Assembly: GCF_014287895.1 (NCBI RefSeq) | Contig: NZ_JACOPP010000015.1 | Location: 3,782 to 67,781, forward strand | Length of the DNA stretch: 64,000 nt | Reading direction: 5' to 3' | Source of the DNA: Lawsonibacter hominis | Lineage (GTDB): Bacteria; Bacillota; Clostridia; Oscillospirales; Oscillospiraceae | Part shown: positions 7,841 through 15,024 of the stretch, one piece after another | Layout: the number at the start of each line of letters is the position of its first letter | Numbering within the stretch: position 1 is the stretch's first letter | Made by a program: the position numbers and the translations under genes | Notes under the pieces: model-generated | Databases searched by the model: none | Told to the model about the DNA's origin: nothing | What the model saw: only the letters and a program-made list of their open reading frames with translations

Positions 7841-8503
7841 CTACTGCTTTGCCTCGCCCGGGATCTGCCGGCTGCACAGGAACCAGTCCTCACACTCCAG
7901 ATGCTGGGCCTGCGGGTTGTTCTGCCGGGAGAGCAGTTCGTCATAGGTCCGGGGCGGCGGCACCAGGGCCGGCTGTCCCGGCTGCCAGTTGGCGGGGGTG
8001 ACCACATGCTCCCGGTCCGTGGTCTGAAGCGCGGTGAGCAGCCGCAGGATCTCCGGTATGCTGCGGCCGTTGGTCAGCGGGTAGACCAAAATGGCCCGGA
8101 TGGTCTGCTCCGGGTCGATGAAAAACACATTGCGCACGGTCTCCTGACGGCTCACATCGGGCGCCATCATCCCGTAGAGCCGCGCGATCTCGCCGGTGCG
8201 GTCCGCAATGATTGGAAATGGTACCTGTACGCCGGTCGCCACGTAGATGGCGTAGACCCACGCCAGATGGGACGGGTTACTATCGATGCTCAGTCCCAGC
8301 AGCTGGGCGCCGCGGGCTTCAAATTGGGGCTGCGCCTTGGAAAAGGCAAGAAACTCGGTGGTGCAGACCGGCGTAAAGTCGCCGGGGTGAGAAAAAAGAA
8401 CGACCCATTTGCCCTGATAGTCGGACAGCTTGATGGGCCCGAAGGTGGTGGCTGCGGAAAAATCGGGCGCCTTCATGCCGATGCGGATACAGTTGTTCTC
8501 CAC
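7841..8503 (-). CDS. Peroxiredoxin, Prx6/archaeal thioredoxin-peroxidase type
   Basis: A 220-residue thiol peroxidase that reduces H2O2 and organic peroxides in the cytoplasm. The peroxidatic cysteine is C47 in PGDFTPVCTTE. The C-terminus carries C204 and C210 in HLECEDWFLC, the arrangement of archaeal-type 2-Cys members of the Prx6 group, in which these cysteines resolve the sulfenic acid. Length (220) and the extended C-terminal arm fit that group rather than AhpC. The gene is monocistronic between the DnaD operon and the divergent Hsp20 gene, a stress-gene neighbourhood. Confidence 0.92.
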   Translation of the reverse strand: MENNCIRIGMKAPDFSAATTFGPIKLSDYQGKWVVLFSHPGDFTPVCTTEFLAFSKAQPQFEARGAQLLGLSIDSNPSHLAWVYAIYVATGVQVPFPIIADRTGEIARLYGMMAPDVSRQETVRNVFFIDPEQTIRAILVYPLTNGRSIPEILRLLTALQTTDREHVVTPANWQPGQPALVPPPRTYDELLSRQNNPQAQHLECEDWFLCSRQIPGEAKQ

Positions 8504-8659
8504 GCGGAATAACCTCCATTCTGTACCGCTATCTTATGCAGAAGATGGGCGCATCGTGCCGGATGCGCCCGCGCGCCAAGCCCGCTTCCAGGCCCCAGCG
8601 GAGCAGTTCCCCGGAATTTGTGACTTTTCTTTGCATAATATATTGTTTTTTTGTAAACG

Positions 8660-8686
8660 TTAGCACTCTCATATTGACAGTGCTAA
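8660..8686. promoter_or_regulatory. CIRCE operator (HrcA site)
   Basis: TTAGCACTC-N9-CAGTGCTAA matches the CIRCE consensus TTAGCACTC-N9-GAGTGCTAA at 17 of 18 arm positions. It overlaps the -35 box of the Hsp20 promoter, so HrcA would block polymerase directly until heat or misfolding relieves repression. Confidence 0.9.
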
Positions 8687-8702
8687 TCCGCCGGTCTATG
8701 AT
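8674..8702 (+). promoter_or_regulatory. Sigma-A promoter of the Hsp20 gene
   Basis: TTGACA, 17 bp, TATGAT. The -35 lies inside the CIRCE element. The transcript would have a leader of about 70 nt before the ribosome site GGAGG. Confidence 0.85.
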
Positions 8703-8780
8703 AAGGGCGTACCAAGAAAGAGGGACCGGAGCGGCCCCTCCGCAGGGCATAAGGTAAGACGACGAATGGAGGAATGACTT

Positions 8781-9221
8781 ATGTTGCCCAGCATTTTTGG
8801 TGAGAACCTGTTTGACGACTTCTTTGATTCCGGTTTCGACCGGGCCTTCTGGGGCGGGCGCGATGCGCTGTACGGCAAGCATGCCAAGCACCTGATGAAG
8901 ACCGACGTAAAAGAGCGACCGGAGGAATACGAGCTGGCCGTAGATCTGCCCGGCTTTCAGAAGGACGAGGTGAACGTGGGCCTGGAGAACGGCTATCTGA
9001 CCATCCGCGCCGCCAAGGGCCTGGATAAGGACAAAACGGACAAGGACGGCAAATACATCCGTCAGGAACGGTACGCCGGAGTCTGCACCCGCAGTTTTTA
9101 TGTGGGCGATGTGAAGCCGGAGGAAATCCGCGCCAAGTACGAGTCCGGCGTTCTGACGCTGCACATCCCCAAGCGGGACGTCAAGACCGCGCAGCAGCCC
9201 AACCGCATCGCAATCGAATAA
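8781..9221 (+). CDS. Hsp20/alpha-crystallin small heat-shock protein
   Basis: A 146-residue ATP-independent holdase that binds unfolding proteins. An N-terminal arm (MLPSIFGENLFDDFFDSGFD) is followed by the alpha-crystallin domain from about residue 40, with the hallmark YELAVDLPGFQKDEV and the C-terminal SGVLTLHIPK strand. The C-terminal I-x-I-type tail (RIAIE) used for oligomer assembly is present. Expression is controlled by a promoter overlapped by a CIRCE element, so it belongs to the HrcA regulon. A terminator follows within 15 bp, so the gene is monocistronic. Confidence 0.95.
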   Translation: MLPSIFGENLFDDFFDSGFDRAFWGGRDALYGKHAKHLMKTDVKERPEEYELAVDLPGFQKDEVNVGLENGYLTIRAAKGLDKDKTDKDGKYIRQERYAGVCTRSFYVGDVKPEEIRAKYESGVLTLHIPKRDVKTAQQPNRIAIE

Positions 9222-9234
9222 GGTCTTTCCGGCG

Positions 9235-9272
9235 GGGCCGGGGCGCGAGCAAAACTCGTGCCCCGGCCCTTT
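9235..9272 (+). terminator. Intrinsic terminator after Hsp20
   Basis: A 15-bp GC-rich stem with one G-U pair (GGGCCGGGGCGCGAG against CTCGTGCCCCGGCCC), loop CAAAA, followed by TTT. Confidence 0.85.
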
Positions 9273-9345
9273 GACATTTTCGAGCGTTTCCACCAAAACC
9301 CGCAAAGTTCATGAAGATTTTATTTTTAATTTACGGCAGCTATGC

Positions 9346-9570
9346 TATAATAATACGAACGGGCGCAGCCGCTTTTCGGTTGATTCCCGCGGTTTTGCCG
9401 CATTTGTTTGAACGGCGGCTGCATCCGTCCGCAATTTCGTACTTCAGGGCCGGTTCTCATGCGCCCTTCCACCCGCGCGCAAATGATACGGCGCGTTCCG
9501 GCCGCCTTGCCCAAAGCACTTGCGCCGGAAGACGCCTGTGTGTTCCAGGCTTGCGGCTTTGCGCCGTATG
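9346..9570 (+). ncRNA. Candidate structured RNA upstream of zapA (unproven)
   Basis: A 340-bp gap without a gene. A TATAAT box at 9346-9351 would start transcription near 9358. The region 9361-9570 is closed by discontinuous long-range pairing: GCGC (9363-9366) with GCGC (9561-9564), GCCGC (9368-9372) with GCGGC (9553-9557), and ATACG (9353-9357) with CGTAT (9565-9569). A closing stem around a roughly 190-nt body is reminiscent of 6S RNA, and 6S genes lie near zapA in some bacteria, but no good -35 is present and the body was not folded. Confidence 0.2.
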
Positions 9571-9579
9571 CAGTATAAT
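9551..9579 (+). promoter_or_regulatory. Promoter of zapA
   Basis: TTGCGG, 17 bp, TATAAT, 34 bp upstream of the zapA start codon. Confidence 0.65.
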
Positions 9580-9612
9580 GAAACTAGATTCGTATGGTCA
9601 GGAGGGCTTTCC

Positions 9613-9933
9613 ATGAAGAACCGCGTCACCGTAACCATTGCCGGGCAGGAGTATACCCTCGTCGCCGCCGAGGATGTGCGTTACGTCCAGAGGGTCGCCA
9701 GCCATGTGGACGCCAAGGTGCAGGAGGTGCTGGACGGCGCGAAGGTCTCCATGGTGGACGGCGCCGTTCTGGCTGCGGTAAACATCGCCGACGAGTATTT
9801 CAAGGAAGTGGAGACCGCCGAGAACCTGCGCCGTCAGCTCAAGGAGTACCTGGAGGAGGCCACCAAGATGAAGCTGGAGCTCTCCGAGGCCAAACGCGAG
9901 ATTTTTAAGCTTCAGAACCAAAAGGCCAAATAG
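9613..9933 (+). CDS. zapA: Cell division protein ZapA
   Basis: A 106-residue protein. The N-terminal globular part (KNRVTVTIAGQEYTL, then AAEDVRYVQRVASHVD) is the ZapA signature, and the C-terminal half is a long coiled coil rich in E, K and L (from about residue 65). ZapA binds FtsZ and bundles its filaments at the division site. The ATG at 9613 has GGAGGG at good spacing; the upstream extension of the frame lacks a ribosome site. The stop codon abuts a direct repeat that duplicates the start of the downstream U32 gene. Confidence 0.92.
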   Translation: MKNRVTVTIAGQEYTLVAAEDVRYVQRVASHVDAKVQEVLDGAKVSMVDGAVLAAVNIADEYFKEVETAENLRRQLKEYLEEATKMKLELSEAKREIFKLQNQKAK

Positions 9934-10019
9934 GCCGCCGCCTTACCAGGTCCGGAAATTCGATCGCCCCGGAGGTCCTTATGTTAGAGCTGCTTTCTCC
10001 TGCCGGTTCTATGGAGGCG
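9933..10019 (+). repeat. Direct repeat copy 1 (87 bp), duplicated start of the U32 gene
   Basis: Nearly identical to 10120-10206 (offset 187 bp), with only scattered substitutions. It contains the same ribosome site (CCGGAGGTCC) and the first 13 codons of the U32 gene, MLELLSPAGSMEA. Confidence 0.9.
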
Positions 10020-10058
10020 CTGTTCCCCGCGCGACCGGCCGCGCGGGGGCCCCTTTGA
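9981..10058 (+). pseudogene. Truncated duplicate start of the U32 peptidase gene
   Basis: The duplicated segment keeps an intact ribosome site and ATG, so a 25-residue peptide (MLELLSPAGSMEA followed by element-encoded LFPARPAARGPL) could be made before the stop at 10056. It is a by-product of the duplication rather than a functional gene, but it places a decoy translation start upstream of the real one. Confidence 0.6.
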
Positions 10059-10119
10059 TTCGAGCTTATCGCCGGACGGGAGTGAATCCCGTCCGGCTCC
10101 GCCGCTTCCGCGGCGGGGC
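10020..10119. mobile_element. Three-hairpin element A (100 bp)
   Basis: Three consecutive hairpins: 10025-10048 (9-bp stem CCCCGCGCG), 10071-10097 (10-bp stem GCCGGACGGG, loop AGTGAAT) and 10099-10116 (7-bp stem, loop TTCC). It lies exactly between the two 87-bp direct repeats. The same architecture and the same AGTGAAT loop occur at 36783-36873 between 86-bp repeats, so the two are copies of one small element. Confidence 0.65.
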
Positions 10120-10206
10120 GGCCGCCGCCTTACCAAATCCGGAAATTCGATCACCCCGGAGGTCCTTATGTTAGAGCTGCTTTCTCCTGCCGGTTCCATG
10201 GAGGCG
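10120..10206 (+). repeat. Direct repeat copy 2 (87 bp) containing the functional U32 start
   Basis: Partner of 9933-10019. This copy continues into the complete U32 gene. Confidence 0.9.
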
Positions 10207-12249
10207 GTGGCCGCGGCCGTGCAGAACGGCGCGGACGCCGTCTATCTGGGATATGGGGATTTTAACGCCCGCCGCAATGCAAAGAATTTCTCCCGGGAGG
10301 AATTTGCGGCGGCGGTTTCTTATTGCCATCTGCGGGGCGCCAAGGTCTATCTGACGTTGAACACCCTGCTCACCGACCGGGAGCTGCCCGAAGCCGCCAA
10401 ATACGCCGCAGACGCCTCGGCCATCGGGGCGGACGCGGTGCTGGTACAGGATCTGGGCGTGCTGCGGATGCTGCGGCAGGTATCCCCCGATCTGCCCCTC
10501 CACGCCTCCACCCAGATGACGCTGCACAATCTGGACGGCGTCAAGCAGGCCGCTGATCTGGGGCTTCAGCGGGCGGTGCTCGCCCGGGAGCTGTCCCGGG
10601 ACCAGATCGCCTACATCTGTGAGCGCTCCCCCATCGAAATCGAGGTCTTCGCCCACGGGGCCCTGTGCATGTGCTACTCGGGGCAGTGCTTTCTGTCCTC
10701 CGTCATCGGGGGACGCAGCGGCAATCGGGGCCTTTGCGCCCAGCCCTGCCGTCTGAAGTACGGCTGGGCGGAGCGGGCCGACGCCTATCCGCTCTCCCTG
10801 AAGGACCTGTCCTTGGCGGGGCACCTCCAGGAACTGCGCAAGATGGGGGTGGCCTGCGTCAAGCTGGAGGGGCGCATGAAGCGCCCGGAGTACGTGGCCA
10901 TTGTCACAGGCATCTACGCCGCCGCCATCCGGGAGAACCGGGAGCCCACGGCGGAGGAGCTGGCCCAGCTGGAGGCCGCATTCTCCCGGCAGGGCTTCAC
11001 CCAGGGATACTATCTGGACCGGCAGGGCCCGGAGATGTTCGGCGTGCGGGAGGAAGCGGGCAAGGAGCCCCGCGAGCTGTTTGCCCGGGCCCGTAATACC
11101 TACCAGAGCGGAGAGGCCGCCCGGGTCCCCGTGACCTTCTACGCTCTGATCCGTCCCGGCGAGCCCGCCCGGGTCGGGGTGGAGGACCCCCAGGGCCGGG
11201 TGGCCACCGCCGAGGGCAGCGTGCCTGAGGCCGCCCATACCCGCGCCCTGGACGCCCCGACGGTGGAGAAGCAGCTCTCCCGCACCGGTGGCACCCCCTA
11301 CCGCTGCGAGAAGGTCCGCGCCCTGGTCGAACCGGGCCTGTCCCTCCCCCTGGCAGCCCTGAACGCCCTGCGCCGGGAGGCCCTGGACGCCTTGAGCGGG
11401 CAGCGCTGTCAGCCGCCACCCCGGCGGGGCGGGACCTATCATGCCGGGGCCCGGTACGAAAACCGGAAGGACCCCCCCGTGCTCACGCTCTCCCTGCGGT
11501 ACGCCGAACAGCTCACCGCGGAGCTGCTCTCCCTCTCGCCCGCGCTGGTCTACCTCCCGTTGGACGAGCTGTGCGCCCATCCGGACAAGGCCGCCGGGAC
11601 CCCAAACACCCGCATCGGCGTCACCCTGCCCCGGGTGGCCTGGGACCGGGAGTGGCCGCAGCTGCTGGAACAGCTGCGCAGGGCCCGCGCGCTGGGCGTG
11701 GAGGACGCCCTGGCGGGGAACCTGGGCATGCTCTCCTGCGTCAAAGAACTGGGCTTCACCCTCCGGGGGGATTTTGGCCTGGAGGTGTACAACTCCCAGG
11801 CGCTCAAGCAGCTCAAACGGCTGGGGCTCCGGTCCGCCGCCGTCTCCTTTGAGCTGAAGCTGGCCCAGATCCGGGATATCTCCAAGTGCATGGACATAGA
11901 GATGATAACCTACGGGCGGCTGCCCCTGATGATCCTGGAAAACTGCATCATTCAAAACCGCGCCGGGCACTGCGGCTGTGAAAACCCCAATGTGCTTACC
12001 GACCGGAGGGGGGCCCGTTTCCCGGTGATCCAGGCCCCCGGCTGCCGCAATGAGCTTTTGAATTCCCAAAAGCTTTTCCTGGCGGACAAGGCCGCCGACT
12101 ACCGCCGCATCGGCCTGTGGGCCCAGCGGCTGCTGTTTACCACGGAAAACCCCAAAGAGTGCGTGCAGGTGACCCGGCGGTATTTGGAAAACGACCGCTG
12201 GGCTCCCGCCGAATATACCAGAGGCCTCTATTACCGGGACGTAGAATAA
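10168..12249 (+). CDS. U32-family peptidase/hydroxylase-like protein with DUF3656 domain
   Basis: A 693-residue protein. The N-terminal TIM-barrel-like U32 region (from LLSPAGSMEAVAAAVQNGADAVYLG) carries the family signature around residues 165-200 with conserved cysteines in GALCMCYSGQC and NRGLCAQPCR. The C-terminal half corresponds to DUF3656. U32 proteins were annotated as collagenases, but characterised members (RlhA, UbiU/V, TrhP) are iron-sulfur enzymes that hydroxylate RNA bases or quinones, so an RNA-modification role is more likely. The ATG at 10168 has CGGAGG; an 87-bp copy of this start lies upstream. It is followed closely by dut. Confidence 0.85.
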   Translation: MLELLSPAGSMEAVAAAVQNGADAVYLGYGDFNARRNAKNFSREEFAAAVSYCHLRGAKVYLTLNTLLTDRELPEAAKYAADASAIGADAVLVQDLGVLRMLRQVSPDLPLHASTQMTLHNLDGVKQAADLGLQRAVLARELSRDQIAYICERSPIEIEVFAHGALCMCYSGQCFLSSVIGGRSGNRGLCAQPCRLKYGWAERADAYPLSLKDLSLAGHLQELRKMGVACVKLEGRMKRPEYVAIVTGIYAAAIRENREPTAEELAQLEAAFSRQGFTQGYYLDRQGPEMFGVREEAGKEPRELFARARNTYQSGEAARVPVTFYALIRPGEPARVGVEDPQGRVATAEGSVPEAAHTRALDAPTVEKQLSRTGGTPYRCEKVRALVEPGLSLPLAALNALRREALDALSGQRCQPPPRRGGTYHAGARYENRKDPPVLTLSLRYAEQLTAELLSLSPALVYLPLDELCAHPDKAAGTPNTRIGVTLPRVAWDREWPQLLEQLRRARALGVEDALAGNLGMLSCVKELGFTLRGDFGLEVYNSQALKQLKRLGLRSAAVSFELKLAQIRDISKCMDIEMITYGRLPLMILENCIIQNRAGHCGCENPNVLTDRRGARFPVIQAPGCRNELLNSQKLFLADKAADYRRIGLWAQRLLFTTENPKECVQVTRRYLENDRWAPAEYTRGLYYRDVE

Positions 12250-12262
12250 GGAGAACGCCAAT

Positions 12263-12706
12263 ATGCAGATGAAGCTTTTTGTCCAGCGGCTGGACCCCCG
12301 TGCGCCGCTGCCCGCCTACCAGACCCCCGGTTCCGCCGCCATGGACCTGGCCGCCCTGCTGGACGCGCCGGTGACCATCGCCCCCCGCGCCCTGGTGAAC
12401 ATCCCCACGGGGCTTGCCATCGCGCTGCCCGACGCGGGCTGGGTGGCGCTGGTCTTCGCCCGCTCGGGCCTGGGCATCAAGCACGGGATCGCCCTGTCCA
12501 ACGGAGTGGGGGTCATCGACAGCGATTATCGGGGAGAGCTCCGGGTGGGGCTGACCAACCTGTCTGACACGCCCTATACGGTCCAGCCCGGCGACCGGGT
12601 GGCCCAGCTCATGGTGGTGCCCGTAGCCCGGGCCTGCGTGCTGGAGCTTGACGAGCTGCCCGCCACCCAGCGGGGCGCGGGCGGCTTCGGCTCCACGGGG
12701 AAGTGA
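12263..12706 (+). CDS. dut: dUTP diphosphatase
   Basis: A 147-residue trimeric dUTPase that hydrolyses dUTP to dUMP and PPi, keeping uracil out of DNA and supplying thymidylate synthesis. All five motifs are visible: PGSAAMDL, ARSGLGIKHGI, GVIDSDYRGE, GDRVAQLM and the C-terminal GAGGFGSTG arm. It starts 14 bp after the U32 gene and its stop codon is immediately followed by maf, so it sits in the middle of an operon. Confidence 0.97.
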   Translation: MQMKLFVQRLDPRAPLPAYQTPGSAAMDLAALLDAPVTIAPRALVNIPTGLAIALPDAGWVALVFARSGLGIKHGIALSNGVGVIDSDYRGELRVGLTNLSDTPYTVQPGDRVAQLMVVPVARACVLELDELPATQRGAGGFGSTGK

Positions 12707-12711
12707 GGCGC

Positions 12712-13302
12712 ATGGGCATCGTTTTGGCCTCCCGGTCCCCCCGCCGGCGCCAGCTGCTGGAGCAGATGGGCCTGCGGGACTTCCGCATCGTCTGCTCCGA
12801 CGCGGATGAGACGGCGTCCCCCGGCCTGACGCCCCCGGCGCTGGTGGAAGCGCTTTCCGCCCGAAAGGCCGCAGCCGTGCAGCACGCGGCGGCGGCCGGG
12901 GACCTGATCATCGCCGCCGACACGGTGGTGGCCCTGGACGGCCGGGTCCTGGGCAAGCCCGCCGACGGGCCGGACGCATTCGCCATGCTTTCCGCCCTCT
13001 CCGGCCGGCGCCACCAGGTCTACACCGGCCTGACCGTGGTATGCGGCGCGCAGCGTCTGACTGAGCACGAGGTCACGGCCGTGACCTTTCGGAGCCTGTC
13101 CAGCGCGGAGATCTGCGCCTACATTGCGACCGGCGAGCCCATGGACAAGGCGGGCGCCTATGGAATCCAGGGGCGGGGCGCCCTGTTCGTGGAGGGGATC
13201 GAGGGGGATTATTACAACGTGATGGGCCTGCCGGTGTGCCGTCTGGGGCGCATCCTGGCCCGGCTGGGCGTGGACTGCGCCCGGCTTTGGAGCGAGCTGT
13301 GA
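12712..13302 (+). CDS. maf: Maf-family nucleotide pyrophosphatase
   Basis: A 196-residue house-cleaning enzyme that hydrolyses non-canonical nucleoside triphosphates (dTTP/UTP-type substrates are typical). Motifs: LASRSPRR at the N-terminus, AADTVVALDGRVLGKP in the middle, and GAYGIQGRGALFVEGIEGDYYNVMG (given in part) at the C-terminus. A GTG 9 bp earlier overlaps the dut stop, but the ATG at 12712 gives the usual M-x-I-V-L-A-S start. In Bacillus maf likewise precedes mreBCD. Confidence 0.93.
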   Translation: MGIVLASRSPRRRQLLEQMGLRDFRIVCSDADETASPGLTPPALVEALSARKAAAVQHAAAAGDLIIAADTVVALDGRVLGKPADGPDAFAMLSALSGRRHQVYTGLTVVCGAQRLTEHEVTAVTFRSLSSAEICAYIATGEPMDKAGAYGIQGRGALFVEGIEGDYYNVMGLPVCRLGRILARLGVDCARLWSEL

Positions 13303-13324
13303 CCGTTGAGAGGGAGGGCGACAC

Positions 13325-14167
13325 GTGAAAGACTTTTTCCGGCACAATGGGGTCCTCATCCTCATTGCCGCCGTCCTGCTGGCGCTGGTGACGGCGGTGG
13401 TCTCCATGCTGCTGGGAGGGACGGCGGACCCGCTGTCCAATCTGGTGGGGATCGTCACCACCCCGGTGCGCAACGGCATCAGCGCCCTGGCCGGCTGGAC
13501 GGAGGAACAATACGCCGACGCCTTTGAGCGGGAACAGCTCAAAAGTGAAAACGCAGAGCTCAAGCTCCGCGTGGCCGAGCTGGAGGAACAGGCCCGGGCC
13601 GCGGAAGCCGCCCTCCAGGAAAACGAGCGGCTGCGCAGCCTGCTGGACCTGCGGCCCAGCCAGCGGGAGTTCGATCTGGAATCGGCCACCGTCACCGCCC
13701 GTTCCACCTCCAACTGGGAGTCCACGCTCACCATCAGCAAGGGCAGCTCCTCGGGCCTGGAAGCCGACGACTGTGTCGTGGACGAATATTGGAACCTGGT
13801 CGGCATCGTCCTTGAGGTGGGGGAGAACTGGGCCAGTGTGGCCACCGTGGCGGATTCCGGCCTGGAGCTGGGCGGACAGCTGGCCCGCACCGGCGGGGCG
13901 GCCATCCTGGAGGGCGACTTTGCCCTGATGGGGGAGGGCAAGCTCAAGCTGAGCTACCTGCCGGAGAATGCGGAGCTCATCGCCGGGGATCTGGTGACCA
14001 CCTCCGGGCGGGGGGGCGTATACCCCGCCGGGCTGGCGGTGGGCCATGTGGAGGAGGTCCATACCGAGGCCAGCGGCATGACGCGCTATGCCGTCATCGT
14101 ACCGGAGACCGATCTGGACGGGCTCAAGCAGGTCTTCGTGATCAAAGAATTTACCATCGTGGAGTGA
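13325..14167 (+). CDS. mreC: Rod-shape-determining protein MreC
   Basis: A 280-residue bitopic membrane protein of the elongasome. One N-terminal transmembrane helix (residues 9-31) is followed by a coiled coil (about 60-110) and the extracellular beta-barrel domains with the conserved ending GLAVGHVEEVH. MreC links MreB filaments to PBP2/RodA outside the membrane. Translation starts at GTG 13325. mreB is not next to it here. A 311-bp structured repeat separates it from mreD, although these genes normally abut. Confidence 0.93.
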   Translation: MKDFFRHNGVLILIAAVLLALVTAVVSMLLGGTADPLSNLVGIVTTPVRNGISALAGWTEEQYADAFEREQLKSENAELKLRVAELEEQARAAEAALQENERLRSLLDLRPSQREFDLESATVTARSTSNWESTLTISKGSSSGLEADDCVVDEYWNLVGIVLEVGENWASVATVADSGLELGGQLARTGGAAILEGDFALMGEGKLKLSYLPENAELIAGDLVTTSGRGGVYPAGLAVGHVEEVHTEASGMTRYAVIVPETDLDGLKQVFVIKEFTIVE

Positions 14168-14172
14168 CGTCG

Positions 14173-14450
14173 CAAGCGGTCGAAAAAGGTGCTTCGCACC
14201 TTTTTCGAGGAGGATCACACGCAAGGCGGACCTCGATTTCTTGCGGAAAAGTCGGCCCGCCTTGCGTGTGAAGTGTCATTTCCGAGGCGCATGTCCCCGG
14301 AAATGACGGATTTTGATTTTATTCCGCCGCCTGCCTGCGCCCGCAGGCGCGTTTCGGAGCGCAACCGCCCCATCGGGGCGGGTCTTAGCGCGGAGATGGC
14401 GACGGAACTCTGCGAGGCTTTCCTGCGGGAGGGTTTTTCGACAAGCTAAT
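14173..14450. repeat. Structured intergenic repeat, copy 1
   Basis: About 280 bp filling the mreC-mreD gap, with no gene. It begins with a terminator-like hairpin (14180-14208) and contains a perfect 14-bp stem (14216-14229 with 14257-14270) enclosing a 27-nt loop, then a 10-bp stem (GTCATTTCCG, 14275-14284 with 14298-14307), then further GC hairpins. The ends show related sequences, GCGGTCGAAAAA at the left and GCTTGTCGAAAAA on the opposite strand at the right. A second copy is at 59250-59460; both share the 17-mer TCGGAGCGCAACCGCCC. Confidence 0.7.
14180..14208 (+). terminator. Hairpin with T-tract at the left end of the structured repeat
   Basis: A perfect 13-bp stem TCGAAAAAGGTGC/GCACCTTTTTCGA with loop TTC. 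The GGTGC-TTC-GCACC core followed by TTTTT can act as an intrinsic terminator between mreC and mreD. Confidence 0.55.
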
Positions 14451-14478
14451 CGGGAAGGCAGCGGGAAGGAGGGCGTTT

Positions 14479-14991
14479 ATGACCCGCAGCGATTTTATGA
14501 TAAAATGGGGCGTGTATGCCCTGGCCATCCTGCCTATTTGGTTTCTGGAGGTCTACGTGCTCAACCGCCTGCCGGTGCTGGGGGTGACGCCCATGCTGAT
14601 GCCCCTGGCCGCCGTGGCCGCTGCCGTGCTGGAGGGCGCCACCGGAGGCGCCGGCTACGGGCTGTTCGTGGGGATCCTGTGCGACGCGGCCTATCACGGC
14701 ACCAACGGCGCCATGACCCTGGGGCTCTGCCTACTGGGCATGGCGGCGGGCGCCCTGGCCCAGTACGCCCTGCGGCAGAATCTGGTAGGCTGCCTGCTGT
14801 GCTCCTTGGGGGCGCTGCTGTGCATCGACGCCGTCCGGGTAGCGGTCCATCTGCTGCGGGGAAGCGCCTCGCTGGGCGCGCTGCTGCGGGTGGCCGTACC
14901 GGAAGCGCTTTGGTCCATGGTGTTCGTTTTCCCGGTCTACGCCCTGTACCTGTGGGTATTCCACCGGGTCCCCAAACGCACCGTGCTGTAG
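14479..14991 (+). CDS. mreD: Rod-shape-determining protein MreD
   Basis: A 170-residue integral membrane protein with five to six hydrophobic helices, weakly conserved as is usual for MreD. The identification comes from its length, helix pattern and position between mreC and the PBP2 gene. MreD is an elongasome component. The ATG at 14479 has AAGGAGGG. Because a structured repeat with a terminator-like hairpin separates it from mreC, its expression may depend on read-through. Confidence 0.85.
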   Translation: MTRSDFMIKWGVYALAILPIWFLEVYVLNRLPVLGVTPMLMPLAAVAAAVLEGATGGAGYGLFVGILCDAAYHGTNGAMTLGLCLLGMAAGALAQYALRQNLVGCLLCSLGALLCIDAVRVAVHLLRGSASLGALLRVAVPEALWSMVFVFPVYALYLWVFHRVPKRTVL

Positions 14992-15024
14992 CGGGGGGAC
15001 TTTGCTGCCTGGAGGTGAGCGCAC

